Positions 1-6,886 of a stretch of DNA of 15,527 bases are shown piece after piece. The DNA comes from an uncultured Clostridia bacterium (GTDB taxonomy: Bacteria > Bacillota > Clostridia > Lachnospirales > Lachnospiraceae). Position numbers and translations under genes: made by a program. Each line of letters starts with the position of its first letter. The first letter of the stretch is position 1. The DNA lies in NCBI GenBank assembly GCA_946405675.1, contig CAMJIC010000035.1:1-15527 (forward strand), read 5' to 3'. The notes beneath the pieces were generated by a model. That model did not search any database. It was given only the letters and a program-made list of their open reading frames with translations, and was not told the origin of the DNA.

Positions 1-85
1 TGCCATCAATCCGTTTGTTTTCAACGAGACTGGCATAGTACCGTTTCTCACCTTTATATGTCTTTGTAAGTATTTTGATAAACAT
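1..85 (-). CDS. Probable IS1634-type transposase, N-terminal fragment cut by window edge
   Basis: Reading the minus strand from an ATG at 85 gives 28 open codons beginning MFIKILTKTYKGEKRYYASL and continuing VENKRIDG before the window ends. A short start of the form MF(I/F)K(I)..., then a Lys/Gly/Tyr stretch and a VE(N/S)xRxDGK block, is typical of the N-terminus of IS1634/IS4-group transposases, which move insertion sequences by DDE chemistry. The catalytic domain would lie left of the window. Upstream on the same strand are purine-rich AGAAGG and AGAGG stretches, but neither is ideally spaced as a ribosome site. The fragment is too short to tell an intact element from a remnant. Confidence 0.5.
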   Translation of the reverse strand, partial: MFIKILTKTYKGEKRYYASLVENKRIDG

Positions 86-336
86 GCCTTCTGCCAACCT
101 CTTTTCTCACTACAGAGCATAGCATAGAAGGATTATTTTATCAATGTTTACAGCAATATATACCGAGTTTTTCTCACTACATCGGATTGATCTTAAGTTA
201 ACGACATTGAGTAAAATCATGGGCCTTTTCCGGCCTTTTCCAAACTTTCACAACAATTACCAAAGTTCGCAACAAAACGGGTGTATTGGCAGCTGGTATC
301 GCTTATGATCTTTACAACCCAGCAGCTGCAGTACAA

Positions 337-379
337 CGTTACAGGCCGTGATTACTTGTGGCAGCGTTACAGGCCGTGA
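337..379. repeat. 15-bp direct repeat pair
   Basis: CGTTACAGGCCGTGA occurs at 337-351 and again, identically, at 365-379, a 28-bp period. Shorter AGGCCGTA and CCGTAGGCAGTACG variants follow directly, so the stretch looks like a small degenerate repeat cluster. Its function is unknown. Confidence 0.75.
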
Positions 380-404
380 CATAGGCCGTACCGTAGGCAG
401 TACG

Positions 405-420
405 CTTTACCGCGGTAAAG
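405..420. promoter_or_regulatory. Perfect 16-bp palindrome, candidate operator
   Basis: CTTTACCGCGGTAAAG is its own reverse complement. The length and symmetry fit a dimeric repressor site. It lies about 250 bp upstream of the HD-domain gene and just ahead of a ribosome-site-like AGGAG at 432-436. No bound regulator can be named. Confidence 0.35.
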
Positions 421-671
421 AGTGAAGTGACAGGAGAAATACTTTGAAAACCGTGCGGATTTTTGCGCTCTTTTTATGGTTTGCGTGGTAAAATATCTTT
501 TATTTGTGTCTATGTGGAATGTGACATGACCGACATATGATAGCAGGCGTTATTTTTGGAAGGTTTTTGCAGGAATGGATGAGCTGGAGTTGTCTTACGG
601 CTTCATACAGATCTTATGAATAATAGTTTGTTGATGTGAAATGGTTTGTTGATGTCAGAAAGATCAGGTAA

Positions 672-1475
672 ATGTGTATGATGGACAGAGAAATGGCCCG
701 GCAATGCTTTACGGATTATGTGAAGGACTACGATTGTACGAATCCGATGATAAGCCACAAGGTCACGCATACCTTTCATGTGGCGGATCTCGCGGAGAGA
801 ATCGCGATGGAGGCTGCAGGCAGGGGGGATTGCGCAGACTTTTCCTGGTTTCTGGGTTTATTGCATGACATCGGGCGTTTTGAACAGGTCCGGCAATATG
901 GCACCTTTGTTGATTCACAGTCGGTGGATCATGCGCAGCTTGGCGCGGATATCCTGTTCAAAGACGGATTGATCGACCGTTTTCCTGTTCAGGATCTTAT
1001 GCCCGGATGGAAGGCGATAGCGGAGACGGCGATCCGGATGCACAATCAGCTGGCTTTGCCGGAGGATATGGATGAAGAGACTCGTTTATTCTGCCAGATC
1101 CTGCGTGATGCCGATAAGATCGATATTTTCCGGGTTGTCATGGAGCTTCCCTTCGAGAAACGCATAGGCAAAAGCAAGGGCCTGCTGACGGACACGGGTG
1201 AGGTATCTGAGGAGGTCATGGCCTGTGTCATGGAACACCGCTGTGTTCCGCGGGATGCGCGCAGGTCGATCCTGGATGGAATGATATCACATTGCTGTAT
1301 GGCGTTTGAGCTTGTGTATGAGGTGAGCCGCAGGCTGGCGGTTGAGAACAAAGACCTGATGCGTATGCTGGAGGCCGCGGAGAAAATCGCCTGTGAGCGA
1401 TGGGGGGCTGACGCGTCGTGCACGATGAAGATCGTTCGCCGGGAAATTGAGAAATCATTGGGTTTGGCTTTGTGA
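672..1475 (+). CDS. HD-domain phosphohydrolase-like protein
   Basis: This 267-residue cytoplasmic protein has an HD metal-dependent phosphohydrolase fold. The visible metal-binding pattern is His36 (HTFHVADLAERI), the paired His65-Asp66 in LLHDIGRF, and an Asp in RDADKID (146-151). Family members hydrolyse phosphate esters such as nucleotides, but the substrate cannot be read from the sequence, and many Clostridia carry stand-alone HD proteins of unknown role. The start at 672 is one of three close ATGs (672, 678, 681). The ribosome site is weak (AAAGATCAGG), so the exact start is uncertain. The gene is followed by a repeat tract that contains the next gene's ribosome site, and the two may be co-transcribed. 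It has no obvious tie to the synthetase locus. Confidence is high for the fold and low for the role. Confidence 0.85.
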   Translation: MCMMDREMARQCFTDYVKDYDCTNPMISHKVTHTFHVADLAERIAMEAAGRGDCADFSWFLGLLHDIGRFEQVRQYGTFVDSQSVDHAQLGADILFKDGLIDRFPVQDLMPGWKAIAETAIRMHNQLALPEDMDEETRLFCQILRDADKIDIFRVVMELPFEKRIGKSKGLLTDTGEVSEEVMACVMEHRCVPRDARRSILDGMISHCCMAFELVYEVSRRLAVENKDLMRMLEAAEKIACERWGADASCTMKIVRREIEKSLGLAL

Positions 1476-1500
1476 AGCGGGAATTGCCGGATGCGGATAC

Positions 1501-1601
1501 AGGCCAGAACAGGAGGATACAGGTCTGAGCAGGGGATGCAGGCCAGAACAGGAGGATACAGGACTGAACAGGGGATGCAGGTCAGAACAGGAGGATACAG
1601 G
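1501..1601 (+). repeat. 39-bp tandem repeat carrying multiple Shine-Dalgarno copies
   Basis: A 39-bp unit occurs at 1501-1539 and 1540-1578, with a partial third copy from 1579 to 1601. Each unit is itself two related 19-20 bp halves: one contains AACAGGAGGATACAGG, the other a degenerate GAGCAGGGGATGCAGG. Every copy therefore carries an AGGAGG, and the last one (1589-1594) is the ribosome site of the acyltransferase-carrier gene that starts 7 nt later. The tract stays open in that gene's frame because 39 is divisible by three, and an in-frame ATG exists at 1491, but that ATG lacks a good ribosome site. Confidence 0.85.
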
Positions 1602-2540
1602 ATGCTTCTTGCGTTGTACGGGGCAGGTGCCATGGGAAGGGAATTTAAATACATGGCGGACAATTCGGCCCAATGGGATGGGATTGTATTTATAGACGAT
1701 CAGGGAAAGAATGAGGAGCTGCTGGGATGCAGGGTCATGGATTACCAGGCATTTTCGGAGCGTTACACGCCGGATCAGGTACGTTTCGTTGTTGCGATCG
1801 GAGAGCCGGTCTTTCGCCTGCGTGCCTTTGGTAAGATGAAACGGGCCGGCTATCAGGGCGCTGTTCTGTGTGACCCGTCAGCTTACATCAGTCCGGACGC
1901 AGAGGTCGGGGAGGGAACGGCCATTTGCCGGGGGTCATATATCGGCTCCCTTGCCAGGATTGGCAGGAACGTTTATATATCGACAGGCGCTGCCGTGGGA
2001 CATGACGCGGTGATCGGAGACCATACTCGTCTCGGGGTTTATTCCTTCACAGGCGGGCATGTCCGTATCGGGGAAAATGTTTTCATCGGTGCGGGCGCGA
2101 TGCTGCGAGACCGGATTCAGGTCGGGAACGGCAGCATCGTTGCGATCGGAGCTGCCGTGTTTGATTCGGTGCCGGAGCATGTGACGATGATTGGCAACCC
2201 GGCAAGAGCTGCCGGGGAAACAGATGGAAGGGCAGTTTATCAGGTACAGACTCAGGCAGCTGCGGCAGCTCCGGCCGCTGAAGCGCCTGCGCAGGGGGTC
2301 CTTACCAGAACCCAGGTTGCGGAAAAATACTGGGAGGTCTTCGAGTCCTGCTTCGAAGGGATTGATTTCAACCCGGTAACATTTCATTTCCACGATGACG
2401 GATGGGATTCTGTATCTCATATGAAGCTGGCCGCTGAGCTGGAAAAGGCCTTCGGCATACACTTCAAAGGAAGGGAGATAATGAGGCTCAATACCTTCGG
2501 CTCAGGATTGGAGCTGGTCAGGAAGAAGCTGTGTAACTGA
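1602..2540 (+). CDS. NeuD-like hexapeptide acyltransferase fused to an acyl carrier domain
   Basis: This 312-residue protein has three parts. Residues 1-75 resemble the PglD/NeuD N-terminal Rossmann-like domain (MLLALYGAGAMGREF). Residues about 88-205 form a left-handed beta-helix of hexapeptide repeats with the likely catalytic His in AAVGHDAVIGDH. After an Ala/Pro-rich linker, residues about 232-312 form a carrier-protein domain with GWDSVSHMKL, where Ser270 would take phosphopantetheine. NeuD/PglD enzymes move acyl groups from CoA to amino or hydroxyl groups of sugars; a fused carrier suggests that here the acyl donor or the product is carrier-bound. The ligase 190 bp downstream is a natural candidate to load this carrier. 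The start at 1602 is chosen because AGGAGG (1589-1594) sits 7 nt upstream; an in-frame ATG at 1491 would only add translated tandem repeat. The acceptor is unknown. Confidence 0.82.
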   Translation: MLLALYGAGAMGREFKYMADNSAQWDGIVFIDDQGKNEELLGCRVMDYQAFSERYTPDQVRFVVAIGEPVFRLRAFGKMKRAGYQGAVLCDPSAYISPDAEVGEGTAICRGSYIGSLARIGRNVYISTGAAVGHDAVIGDHTRLGVYSFTGGHVRIGENVFIGAGAMLRDRIQVGNGSIVAIGAAVFDSVPEHVTMIGNPARAAGETDGRAVYQVQTQAAAAAPAAEAPAQGVLTRTQVAEKYWEVFESCFEGIDFNPVTFHFHDDGWDSVSHMKLAAELEKAFGIHFKGREIMRLNTFGSGLELVRKKLCN

Positions 2541-2608
2541 TCAGGATAGCCTGAAGCACCTGCTGCTGAGGGTGTTGCTGAGGGTGTATGAAAGTGTATG
2601 TTAAGTGG

Positions 2609-2691
2609 CATCGGGTGATTCAGGATGCGAAGCATCGCCCGATGCGTAACTGTTCAGAACAGGTTCAGGACAGGTTTTGACAGTGTTACGC
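2609..2691. repeat. Intergenic hairpin plus copy of the GTAACTGTTCAG repeat
   Basis: An 11-bp imperfect stem (2609-2619 with 2634-2644, one G-U pair) is followed at once by a second dyad between GCGTAAC (2644-2650) and GTTACGC (2685-2691). The second dyad begins with the 15-mer GTAACTGTTCAGAAC (2646-2660), which recurs exactly at 6803. No T-run follows, so this looks like a dispersed repeat rather than an intrinsic terminator. Just upstream, 2564-2587 is a perfect 12-bp tandem duplication (TGCTGAGGGTGT twice). Confidence 0.7.
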
Positions 2692-2729
2692 AGCTGGAAG
2701 AAAACAGGAAGGAAGGGAGTGATTTTTAA

Positions 2730-4166
2730 GTGGCAGCCGGAAAGATGCTCTGGGATTTCCAGGGCTTTGGAGACAGGGTCGCTCTGATCGGAGAGAACAG
2801 AGAGCGTGTTACATATGGAGAACTTCATGACCTGAGCGAGGCCATGGCGGAGATTGATCAGAGCCGTCCGCTGGTGCTGGTCTTTAGCCGCAATACGCTT
2901 GGCATTTTATGCGGATATGCGGCGTTGGTGAACAGCGGCTATCCTGTCATGATGATGTCGGCCAAAGAACAGGTTCAGATGCGGAAGCAGGTGCTGAATA
3001 CCTACAGGCCGGCGATGATCCTCGTTCCTGAGGAACAGTATGGTGATTTTTCGAATATGCCAAAAATCCGCTCTGTCGGGGACTGCCTTTTGCTGAAGAC
3101 CAATTATCCGGTGAATTATCCGGTTCATCCTGACCTGTGCCAGCTTCTGACAACCTCAGGCTCAACCGGTTCCGCCAAGTATGTCAGGCAGAGCAGGGAG
3201 AATATTCTCTGTAATGCGTCCGCGATCGCGGGGTACCTGGATATTCAGGCGGACGACCGCAGCATCACGACTCTTCCGCTTCAGTATACCTATTCACTGT
3301 CCATGCTTCATGCCGGGTTCATGAGGGGAGCTTCCGTCGTGGTGACAGACCTGAGCGTTCTGGACAATGAATTCTGGGATCTTCTTGAAGATGAGAAGGT
3401 GAGTATGTTTCACGGAGTTCCGGGCACATACGAGTTTCTGGACAGGATGGAAATGTTCAGCGAAGACTTCCCCACTGTAAAGACGATGACCCAGGCGGGG
3501 GGAAAGCTGAACAGGGAGCTGCATGCCTCCCTGGCAAGGTATGCGCGAACGTATGGGAAGCGGTTTATCGTCATGTACGGGCAGAGCGAGGCGACGGCCG
3601 CCATCTCATGGCTTGAACCGGAGCATTCCCTTGAAAAAGCCGGTTCTGTCGGCCATGTCATCTCCGGAGGCTCGCTTGTGCTGGAAGATGCGGACGGACA
3701 GACTGTCACATCTGCGCGTATGCCGGGAGAGATTGTTTACCGGGGCGGCAATGTGGCAATGGGGTATGCGTATTGCGGCGAAGATCTGGCAAAAGGAGAT
3801 GAGTGGGGTGGCGTGCTGAGAACCGGAGATGTGGGGGAGATGGATGAAGACGGCTTCCTGTACATCGTCGGCAGGCTGAAGCGGTACATCAAGGTTTCCG
3901 GACATCGGATCAGTCTCGATGAGATCGATGAAAAGATACTCGAAGAGCTGAATGTTTTCTGTGTCAGCTCCGGAACGGATGATCATCTGCTCATATTTGT
4001 CACAAGTGAAAAGGACCGCGCAGCGGTGGAAAAGTATATCAGAAGTACGTTTTATACGGTAAGGAATTCATTTACCACCGCTGTGATCGATGCGTTTCCG
4101 AAGAATGAGGCGGGCAAGGTTCTCTATGGAGAGCTTCAGAGCCTGGCAGAGGAGCTTTTGAAGTAA
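2730..4166 (+). CDS. Stand-alone AMP-forming acyl ligase (ANL superfamily)
   Basis: This 478-residue enzyme adenylates a carboxylic acid with ATP and passes it to a thiol of CoA or a carrier protein. Visible core motifs are TTSGSTGSAK (141-150, P-loop), MYGQSEAT (282-289), the ribose-binding Asp367 in RTGD, the hinge region GRLKRYIKVSGHRI, and a C-terminal catalytic Lys463 in NEAGK. At the substrate-pocket position where amino-acid A domains have Asp, it reads PLQYTYSL, with Thr in place of Asp, so an amino acid is an unlikely substrate; a fatty, aryl or other simple acid is more likely. Translation probably starts at GTG 2730, 10 nt after AGGGAG; ATG 2745 is the alternative. It lies 189 bp after the acyltransferase-carrier gene on the same strand, and loading that carrier is the simplest inferred role. 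Its stop codon overlaps the start of a repeat element. Confidence 0.87.
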   Translation: MAAGKMLWDFQGFGDRVALIGENRERVTYGELHDLSEAMAEIDQSRPLVLVFSRNTLGILCGYAALVNSGYPVMMMSAKEQVQMRKQVLNTYRPAMILVPEEQYGDFSNMPKIRSVGDCLLLKTNYPVNYPVHPDLCQLLTTSGSTGSAKYVRQSRENILCNASAIAGYLDIQADDRSITTLPLQYTYSLSMLHAGFMRGASVVVTDLSVLDNEFWDLLEDEKVSMFHGVPGTYEFLDRMEMFSEDFPTVKTMTQAGGKLNRELHASLARYARTYGKRFIVMYGQSEATAAISWLEPEHSLEKAGSVGHVISGGSLVLEDADGQTVTSARMPGEIVYRGGNVAMGYAYCGEDLAKGDEWGGVLRTGDVGEMDEDGFLYIVGRLKRYIKVSGHRISLDEIDEKILEELNVFCVSSGTDDHLLIFVTSEKDRAAVEKYIRSTFYTVRNSFTTAVIDAFPKNEAGKVLYGELQSLAEELLK

Positions 4167-4384
4167 GGATCTGTTACAGAATAACTTGTACATCTGACTT
4201 GTCCAAACGCTCATCTGCTGCGTTGGAAAGCCTCGCCGTACATGGCATCAGGACTCCGTCACCGGCTAAAGCCGGTGCCACCTCATGCCGAATCCCCGCT
4301 ACGGCTGCGTTTTCCTCCTTGCATATGAACGTTTGTCCTGCGTCATATGTACAAGTTATTTCTGAACAGCTCCTAAGGATCTGT
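4164..4384. repeat. MITE-like folded element with terminal inverted repeats
   Basis: The left end (4171-4198, containing ATAACTTGTACAT) and the reverse complement of the right end (about 4343-4370) match with few changes, so the roughly 210-bp element can fold on itself. Inside is a perfect 7-bp hairpin CACCGGC-TAAA-GCCGGTG nested in a longer arm (GGCATCAGG with CCTCATGCC). An 11-bp direct repeat TAAGGATCTGT marks both edges (4164-4174 and 4374-4384), which could be a target duplication. However, that sequence is also kept at the distant copy, so it may belong to the element. Its first 77 bp recur exactly, inverted, at 13607-13683. There is no transposase inside; an ORF across 4199-4390 lacks a ribosome site and is not credible. 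Confidence 0.8.
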
Positions 4385-4506
4385 AGATAGAGGATAGATA
4401 GCTTCTACAGATTGCGCAGGTAATTGATCTGCAGATCCGAATTGCTCAAATCCGAATTGCTCAAAGCTGGCTTTTAAAAATGACCTTTTGCTGAAAAAAG
4501 GATAGT
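4385..4506. repeat. Spacer with 15-bp tandem duplication
   Basis: ATCCGAATTGCTCAA is duplicated in tandem at 4435-4449 and 4450-4464. Immediately before it, CTGTAG and CTACAG pair across 4381-4410. No gene and no convincing promoter were seen here, although the exporter's transcript must begin somewhere in or before this gap. Confidence 0.6.
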
Positions 4507-4606
4507 TTCGTCTCCGCATCAGGCGGAGACGAACCGTACCTCGCCCAGCTCCGAAGGAGCGTGCCCGAAGGCGGGTTTATCGCCAGCCTCCTTTGCTGGC
4601 GATAAA
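4507..4606 (+). promoter_or_regulatory. Row of three hairpins upstream of the exporter gene
   Basis: Three stem-loops sit head to tail. The first is a perfect 11-bp stem TTCGTCTCCGC (4507-4517) with 4523-4533 around a 5-nt loop. The second is a small GCTCC-GAA-GGAGC stem (4548-4560), enclosed by further GC-rich pairing. The third is a perfect 12-bp stem TTTATCGCCAGC (4576-4587) with 4595-4606 around a 7-nt loop. The last ends 40 nt before the exporter start. None has the T-run of an intrinsic terminator. They may be a structured leader that tunes expression, or a REP-like repeat cluster; the sequence alone does not decide. Confidence 0.55.
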
Positions 4607-4646
4607 GGATAAGTGGTGGATGCTTTCACTTTATGGAGATTAAGAG

Positions 4647-6767
4647 ATGAAATGGAGCGGGCAACTGAATACTGAAACGATTGACCGTGTGGTGAGGGAG
4701 GCCGGGAAGGAAACGGAGCGGTCAGGCGCGGAAAGCGAGTCCAGACTTCGTTTCAGGCTTTCCCTGGAAGAAATGCTGCTCAACTGCCGGGAGCAGTGTA
4801 CGGAAGAGGCGGTATTTACCCTGCGGATGGTCAGGCGCGGGCGGTGTCTGGCCGCAGAACTGCTGCTTCCTGAGCAGTACCGGGAGGATCCCGCGGCCCC
4901 GGAGGATCCTCTTGTAAGGCTCCGACGGGAATGGAAGAGAGGAACGGGGAGAAGGAAGAACAGCTGGCTCTATACAGTTTCCACCGAAAGATCATTTGCG
5001 GAACTGATACGGTTTATATGGAATTATACAAGGCCATATAAACGGTGGCTTCTTTTTGTTGTGCTCGCCCAGGCCTTGCGGGCGGCAATTCAGGTCATCG
5101 TCCCCCTGATCAGCGCAAGGGTGATCATATCCATCACGGACAAAGCTACAGAACAGATTCTGCTGACCGCAGTCATTCTGCTGGTCGTCAACGTGATCTC
5201 AGATGTGAACTTTATCTTTTGTAATCTCGCGTATAACTCGGTCTATAATAAAACGCTTACATTGCTGGAAGAGGATCTGGCCCATCATGCGCTTCGCATC
5301 ACAATCCAGTCCGTCGACCGGAAAGGATCAGGCCCGTTTATTCAGAGGCTGACCCAGGATACGGCTCAGCTTGCCTCCAGTCTGAGCGCGCTGGTAGATG
5401 TGATCTCGCAGTTTGTTGAAAAAATCGGTATTCTTGTCGCAATCTTGATCATGGACAGGGTGGCTTTTGCGGTCGTGGCCGCGATTCTCGTGCTGCAGGT
5501 TGTGATTGAAAACATACGGACAATCCGTATGAAAAGGGATGATCAGCTGTTTCGCAACGCGAATGAGAGATATACTGGCTTTGTCAATGAGATGGTCCGC
5601 GGAATGAAGGACATGAAGCTGGCTGACAGCGAGAACGCCTTCGAATCGGAGATGGTGAAAAGGATCCGGGAGGCGAATCATCGAAGGCTGAAGATGTGGA
5701 ATCACAGCGCTGTGTATAATCTGATCCGGCTGCTGATTGAGTCTGCGGGTACCTTTGGGTTTATCTCGGTTCTGGTGCTGCTTCTGGTCAAAGGGCATAT
5801 TCAGCCCGCAGAAGCGCTGGTTCTCTTTAACTACCGGTCCGGCATCCAGCTGACTACGATTCAGCTGATCGGAGCCATTCTGCAGCTGATCCGGGAAACG
5901 GAGCTGTCTGCGGAACGGATTCTCGCGATCATCGGCGGGCCTGAATTCCCCAAAGAAACCTTTGGCCCACGTCATCTGAACAGGGTGGAGGGAGAGATCC
6001 GATTTGAGCATGTATACTTCTCCTATGACAGGAAATATACAAGGAATCCATCCGGCTGGGTGATGAAGGATATGGATTTCGCGATCCATGCGGGAGAAAC
6101 GGTGGCACTGGTCGGCGCGAGCGGAAGCGGAAAGAGCACCATATTAAGCCTGATCAGTAAGCTGTATGTGGCTTCCAGGGGGGTCGTGCGGATCGATGGG
6201 GTCGATATACGGGAGCTGGATCGGGAAACCATCCGGGGCCATATATCAGTTGTGACGCAGAATCCATACCTGTTCCAGATGAGCATCCGCGACAATCTGC
6301 GTCTTGTGAAACCGGATCTGACAGAGGATGAGATGAGGGATGCATGCCGGATGGCCAGTATTGATCAGGATATTATGGCAAAGCCGGAGGGCTATGATTC
6401 CCTGATTGATGAAAATGGCGTAAATTTCTCCGGGGGACAGCGCCAGCGGCTGGCCATTGCCAGGGCCCTGCTGAAGGATTCCAGTGTACTGATTCTGGAT
6501 GAGGCAACCAGTGCGCTGGACAATGTGACGCAGAAGAAGGTCTGGCAGGCCATCAGCGCTGTGGGCCAGTCACAGAAGACAGTGATTATTGTGGCGCACA
6601 GACTGTCTACTGTGGCTGGCGCGGACAGGATTCTTATGATTGATCAGGGACGGGTTCTGGATCAGGGCACCCATCAGGAACTTCTGGCACGCTGCGGCGC
6701 ATACCGGAGACTGTATGAAGCAGAAACCGAATCGGACGCAGAGCAGGTACAGGGAAGAAGTGGATGA
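4647..6767 (+). CDS. ABC exporter, fused membrane and ATPase domains with unusual N-terminal extension
   Basis: This 706-residue half-transporter would work as a dimer in the cell membrane, using ATP to move a substrate, probably outward. Residues about 125-430 form the six-helix exporter membrane domain. The ATPase domain follows: Walker A GASGSGKS (490-497), Q-loop VVTQNPYLFQ, signature FSGGQ (594-598), Walker B ILDEATSALD with Asp618-Glu619, and switch His651. All catalytic residues are present. The first roughly 120 residues are extra: a charged domain with SLEEMLLN followed by a beta-strand-like stretch (AVFTLRMVRRGRCLAAELLL). This loosely recalls the N-box helix of GHKL-type ATPases and is not a C39 peptidase, since no Cys/His protease motif is seen. 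So the protein should not cleave GG leaders itself. GGAG at 4635-4638 supports the start. Its position beside the NRPS suggests export of the NRPS product; this is inferred. Confidence 0.9.
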   Translation: MKWSGQLNTETIDRVVREAGKETERSGAESESRLRFRLSLEEMLLNCREQCTEEAVFTLRMVRRGRCLAAELLLPEQYREDPAAPEDPLVRLRREWKRGTGRRKNSWLYTVSTERSFAELIRFIWNYTRPYKRWLLFVVLAQALRAAIQVIVPLISARVIISITDKATEQILLTAVILLVVNVISDVNFIFCNLAYNSVYNKTLTLLEEDLAHHALRITIQSVDRKGSGPFIQRLTQDTAQLASSLSALVDVISQFVEKIGILVAILIMDRVAFAVVAAILVLQVVIENIRTIRMKRDDQLFRNANERYTGFVNEMVRGMKDMKLADSENAFESEMVKRIREANHRRLKMWNHSAVYNLIRLLIESAGTFGFISVLVLLLVKGHIQPAEALVLFNYRSGIQLTTIQLIGAILQLIRETELSAERILAIIGGPEFPKETFGPRHLNRVEGEIRFEHVYFSYDRKYTRNPSGWVMKDMDFAIHAGETVALVGASGSGKSTILSLISKLYVASRGVVRIDGVDIRELDRETIRGHISVVTQNPYLFQMSIRDNLRLVKPDLTEDEMRDACRMASIDQDIMAKPEGYDSLIDENGVNFSGGQRQRLAIARALLKDSSVLILDEATSALDNVTQKKVWQAISAVGQSQKTVIIVAHRLSTVAGADRILMIDQGRVLDQGTHQELLARCGAYRRLYEAETESDAEQVQGRSG

Positions 6768-6802
6768 GGATCGTGAGAGCTGCGGAGCAACGAAGCGATT
6801 CG

Positions 6803-6834
6803 GTAACTGTTCAGAACCTGTTCTGAACAGTTAC
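6803..6834. repeat. Perfect palindrome built from two GTAACTGTTCAGAAC copies
   Basis: GTAACTGTTCAGAAC (6803-6817) is followed after CT by its exact reverse complement (6820-6834). It lies between the convergent exporter and NRPS genes. The same 15-mer occurs at 2646-2660, and its first 12 bases occur reversed at 13999-14010, so this is a member of a dispersed repeat family. It could also help end transcription in both directions, but it has no adjacent T-run. Confidence 0.8.
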
Positions 6835-6851
6835 GCGGTCAGTACATGACA

Positions 6852-6881
6852 GTTGGGGGCAAAATACCATTTGCCCCCAAC
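6852..6881. terminator. Hairpin terminator between convergent genes
   Basis: A perfect 12-bp stem GTTGGGGGCAAA (6852-6863) pairs with 6870-6881 around a 6-nt loop. On the plus strand it is followed by ATCTTTTAT, a modest T-tract, so it best serves the exporter transcript. On the minus strand it begins 5 nt after the NRPS stop codon but has no U-run. Its place between two gene ends supports a shared terminator role. Confidence 0.65.
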
Positions 6882-6886
6882 ATCTT

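Larger units (their letters stand above)
86..671. other. Repeat-rich intergenic region without a convincing gene
   Basis: About 590 bp separate the probable transposase start from the HD-domain gene. No ORF with a good ribosome site and protein-like composition was found on either strand. The stretch holds a 13-bp direct repeat TTTTCTCACTACA (102-114 and 169-181), a tandem GGCCTTTTCC pair near 222-241, a 15-bp repeat CGTTACAGGCCGTGA, a 16-bp palindrome, and a 12-bp repeat GTTTGTTGATGT (626-637 and 644-655) just before the HD gene. The left part may include the terminal region of the insertion sequence. No confident promoter for the HD gene was identified. Confidence 0.6.

Noticed and set aside
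337..379. CRISPR array
   Set aside because: There are only two copies of a 15-bp repeat with a 13-bp spacer, far below the usual repeat and spacer lengths, and no cas genes are present.
1491..1601. Upstream in-frame ATG that would lengthen the acyltransferase-carrier protein by 37 residues
   Set aside because: The added residues are only translated 39-bp repeat and the upstream ATG has no good ribosome site, while 1602 has AGGAGG at ideal spacing and begins with the family's usual N-terminus.
4199..4390. 63-codon open frame within the MITE-like element
   Set aside because: It is made of the palindromic repeat itself, lacks a ribosome site, and is not protein-like.
4507..4606. Riboswitch call for the three-hairpin leader
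   Set aside because: No conserved riboswitch core could be recognised; only independent stem-loops are visible.
5328..6089. Minus-strand open frame of 253 codons inside the ABC exporter gene
   Set aside because: It is fully antisense to clear exporter membrane-domain and ATPase coding sequence, with a low-complexity His/Pro-rich translation and no domain.
4647..6767. Peptidase-containing bacteriocin transporter that would process the GG peptides
   Set aside because: The N-terminal extension lacks the Cys and His motifs of C39 peptidases, so leader cleavage by this protein is not supported.
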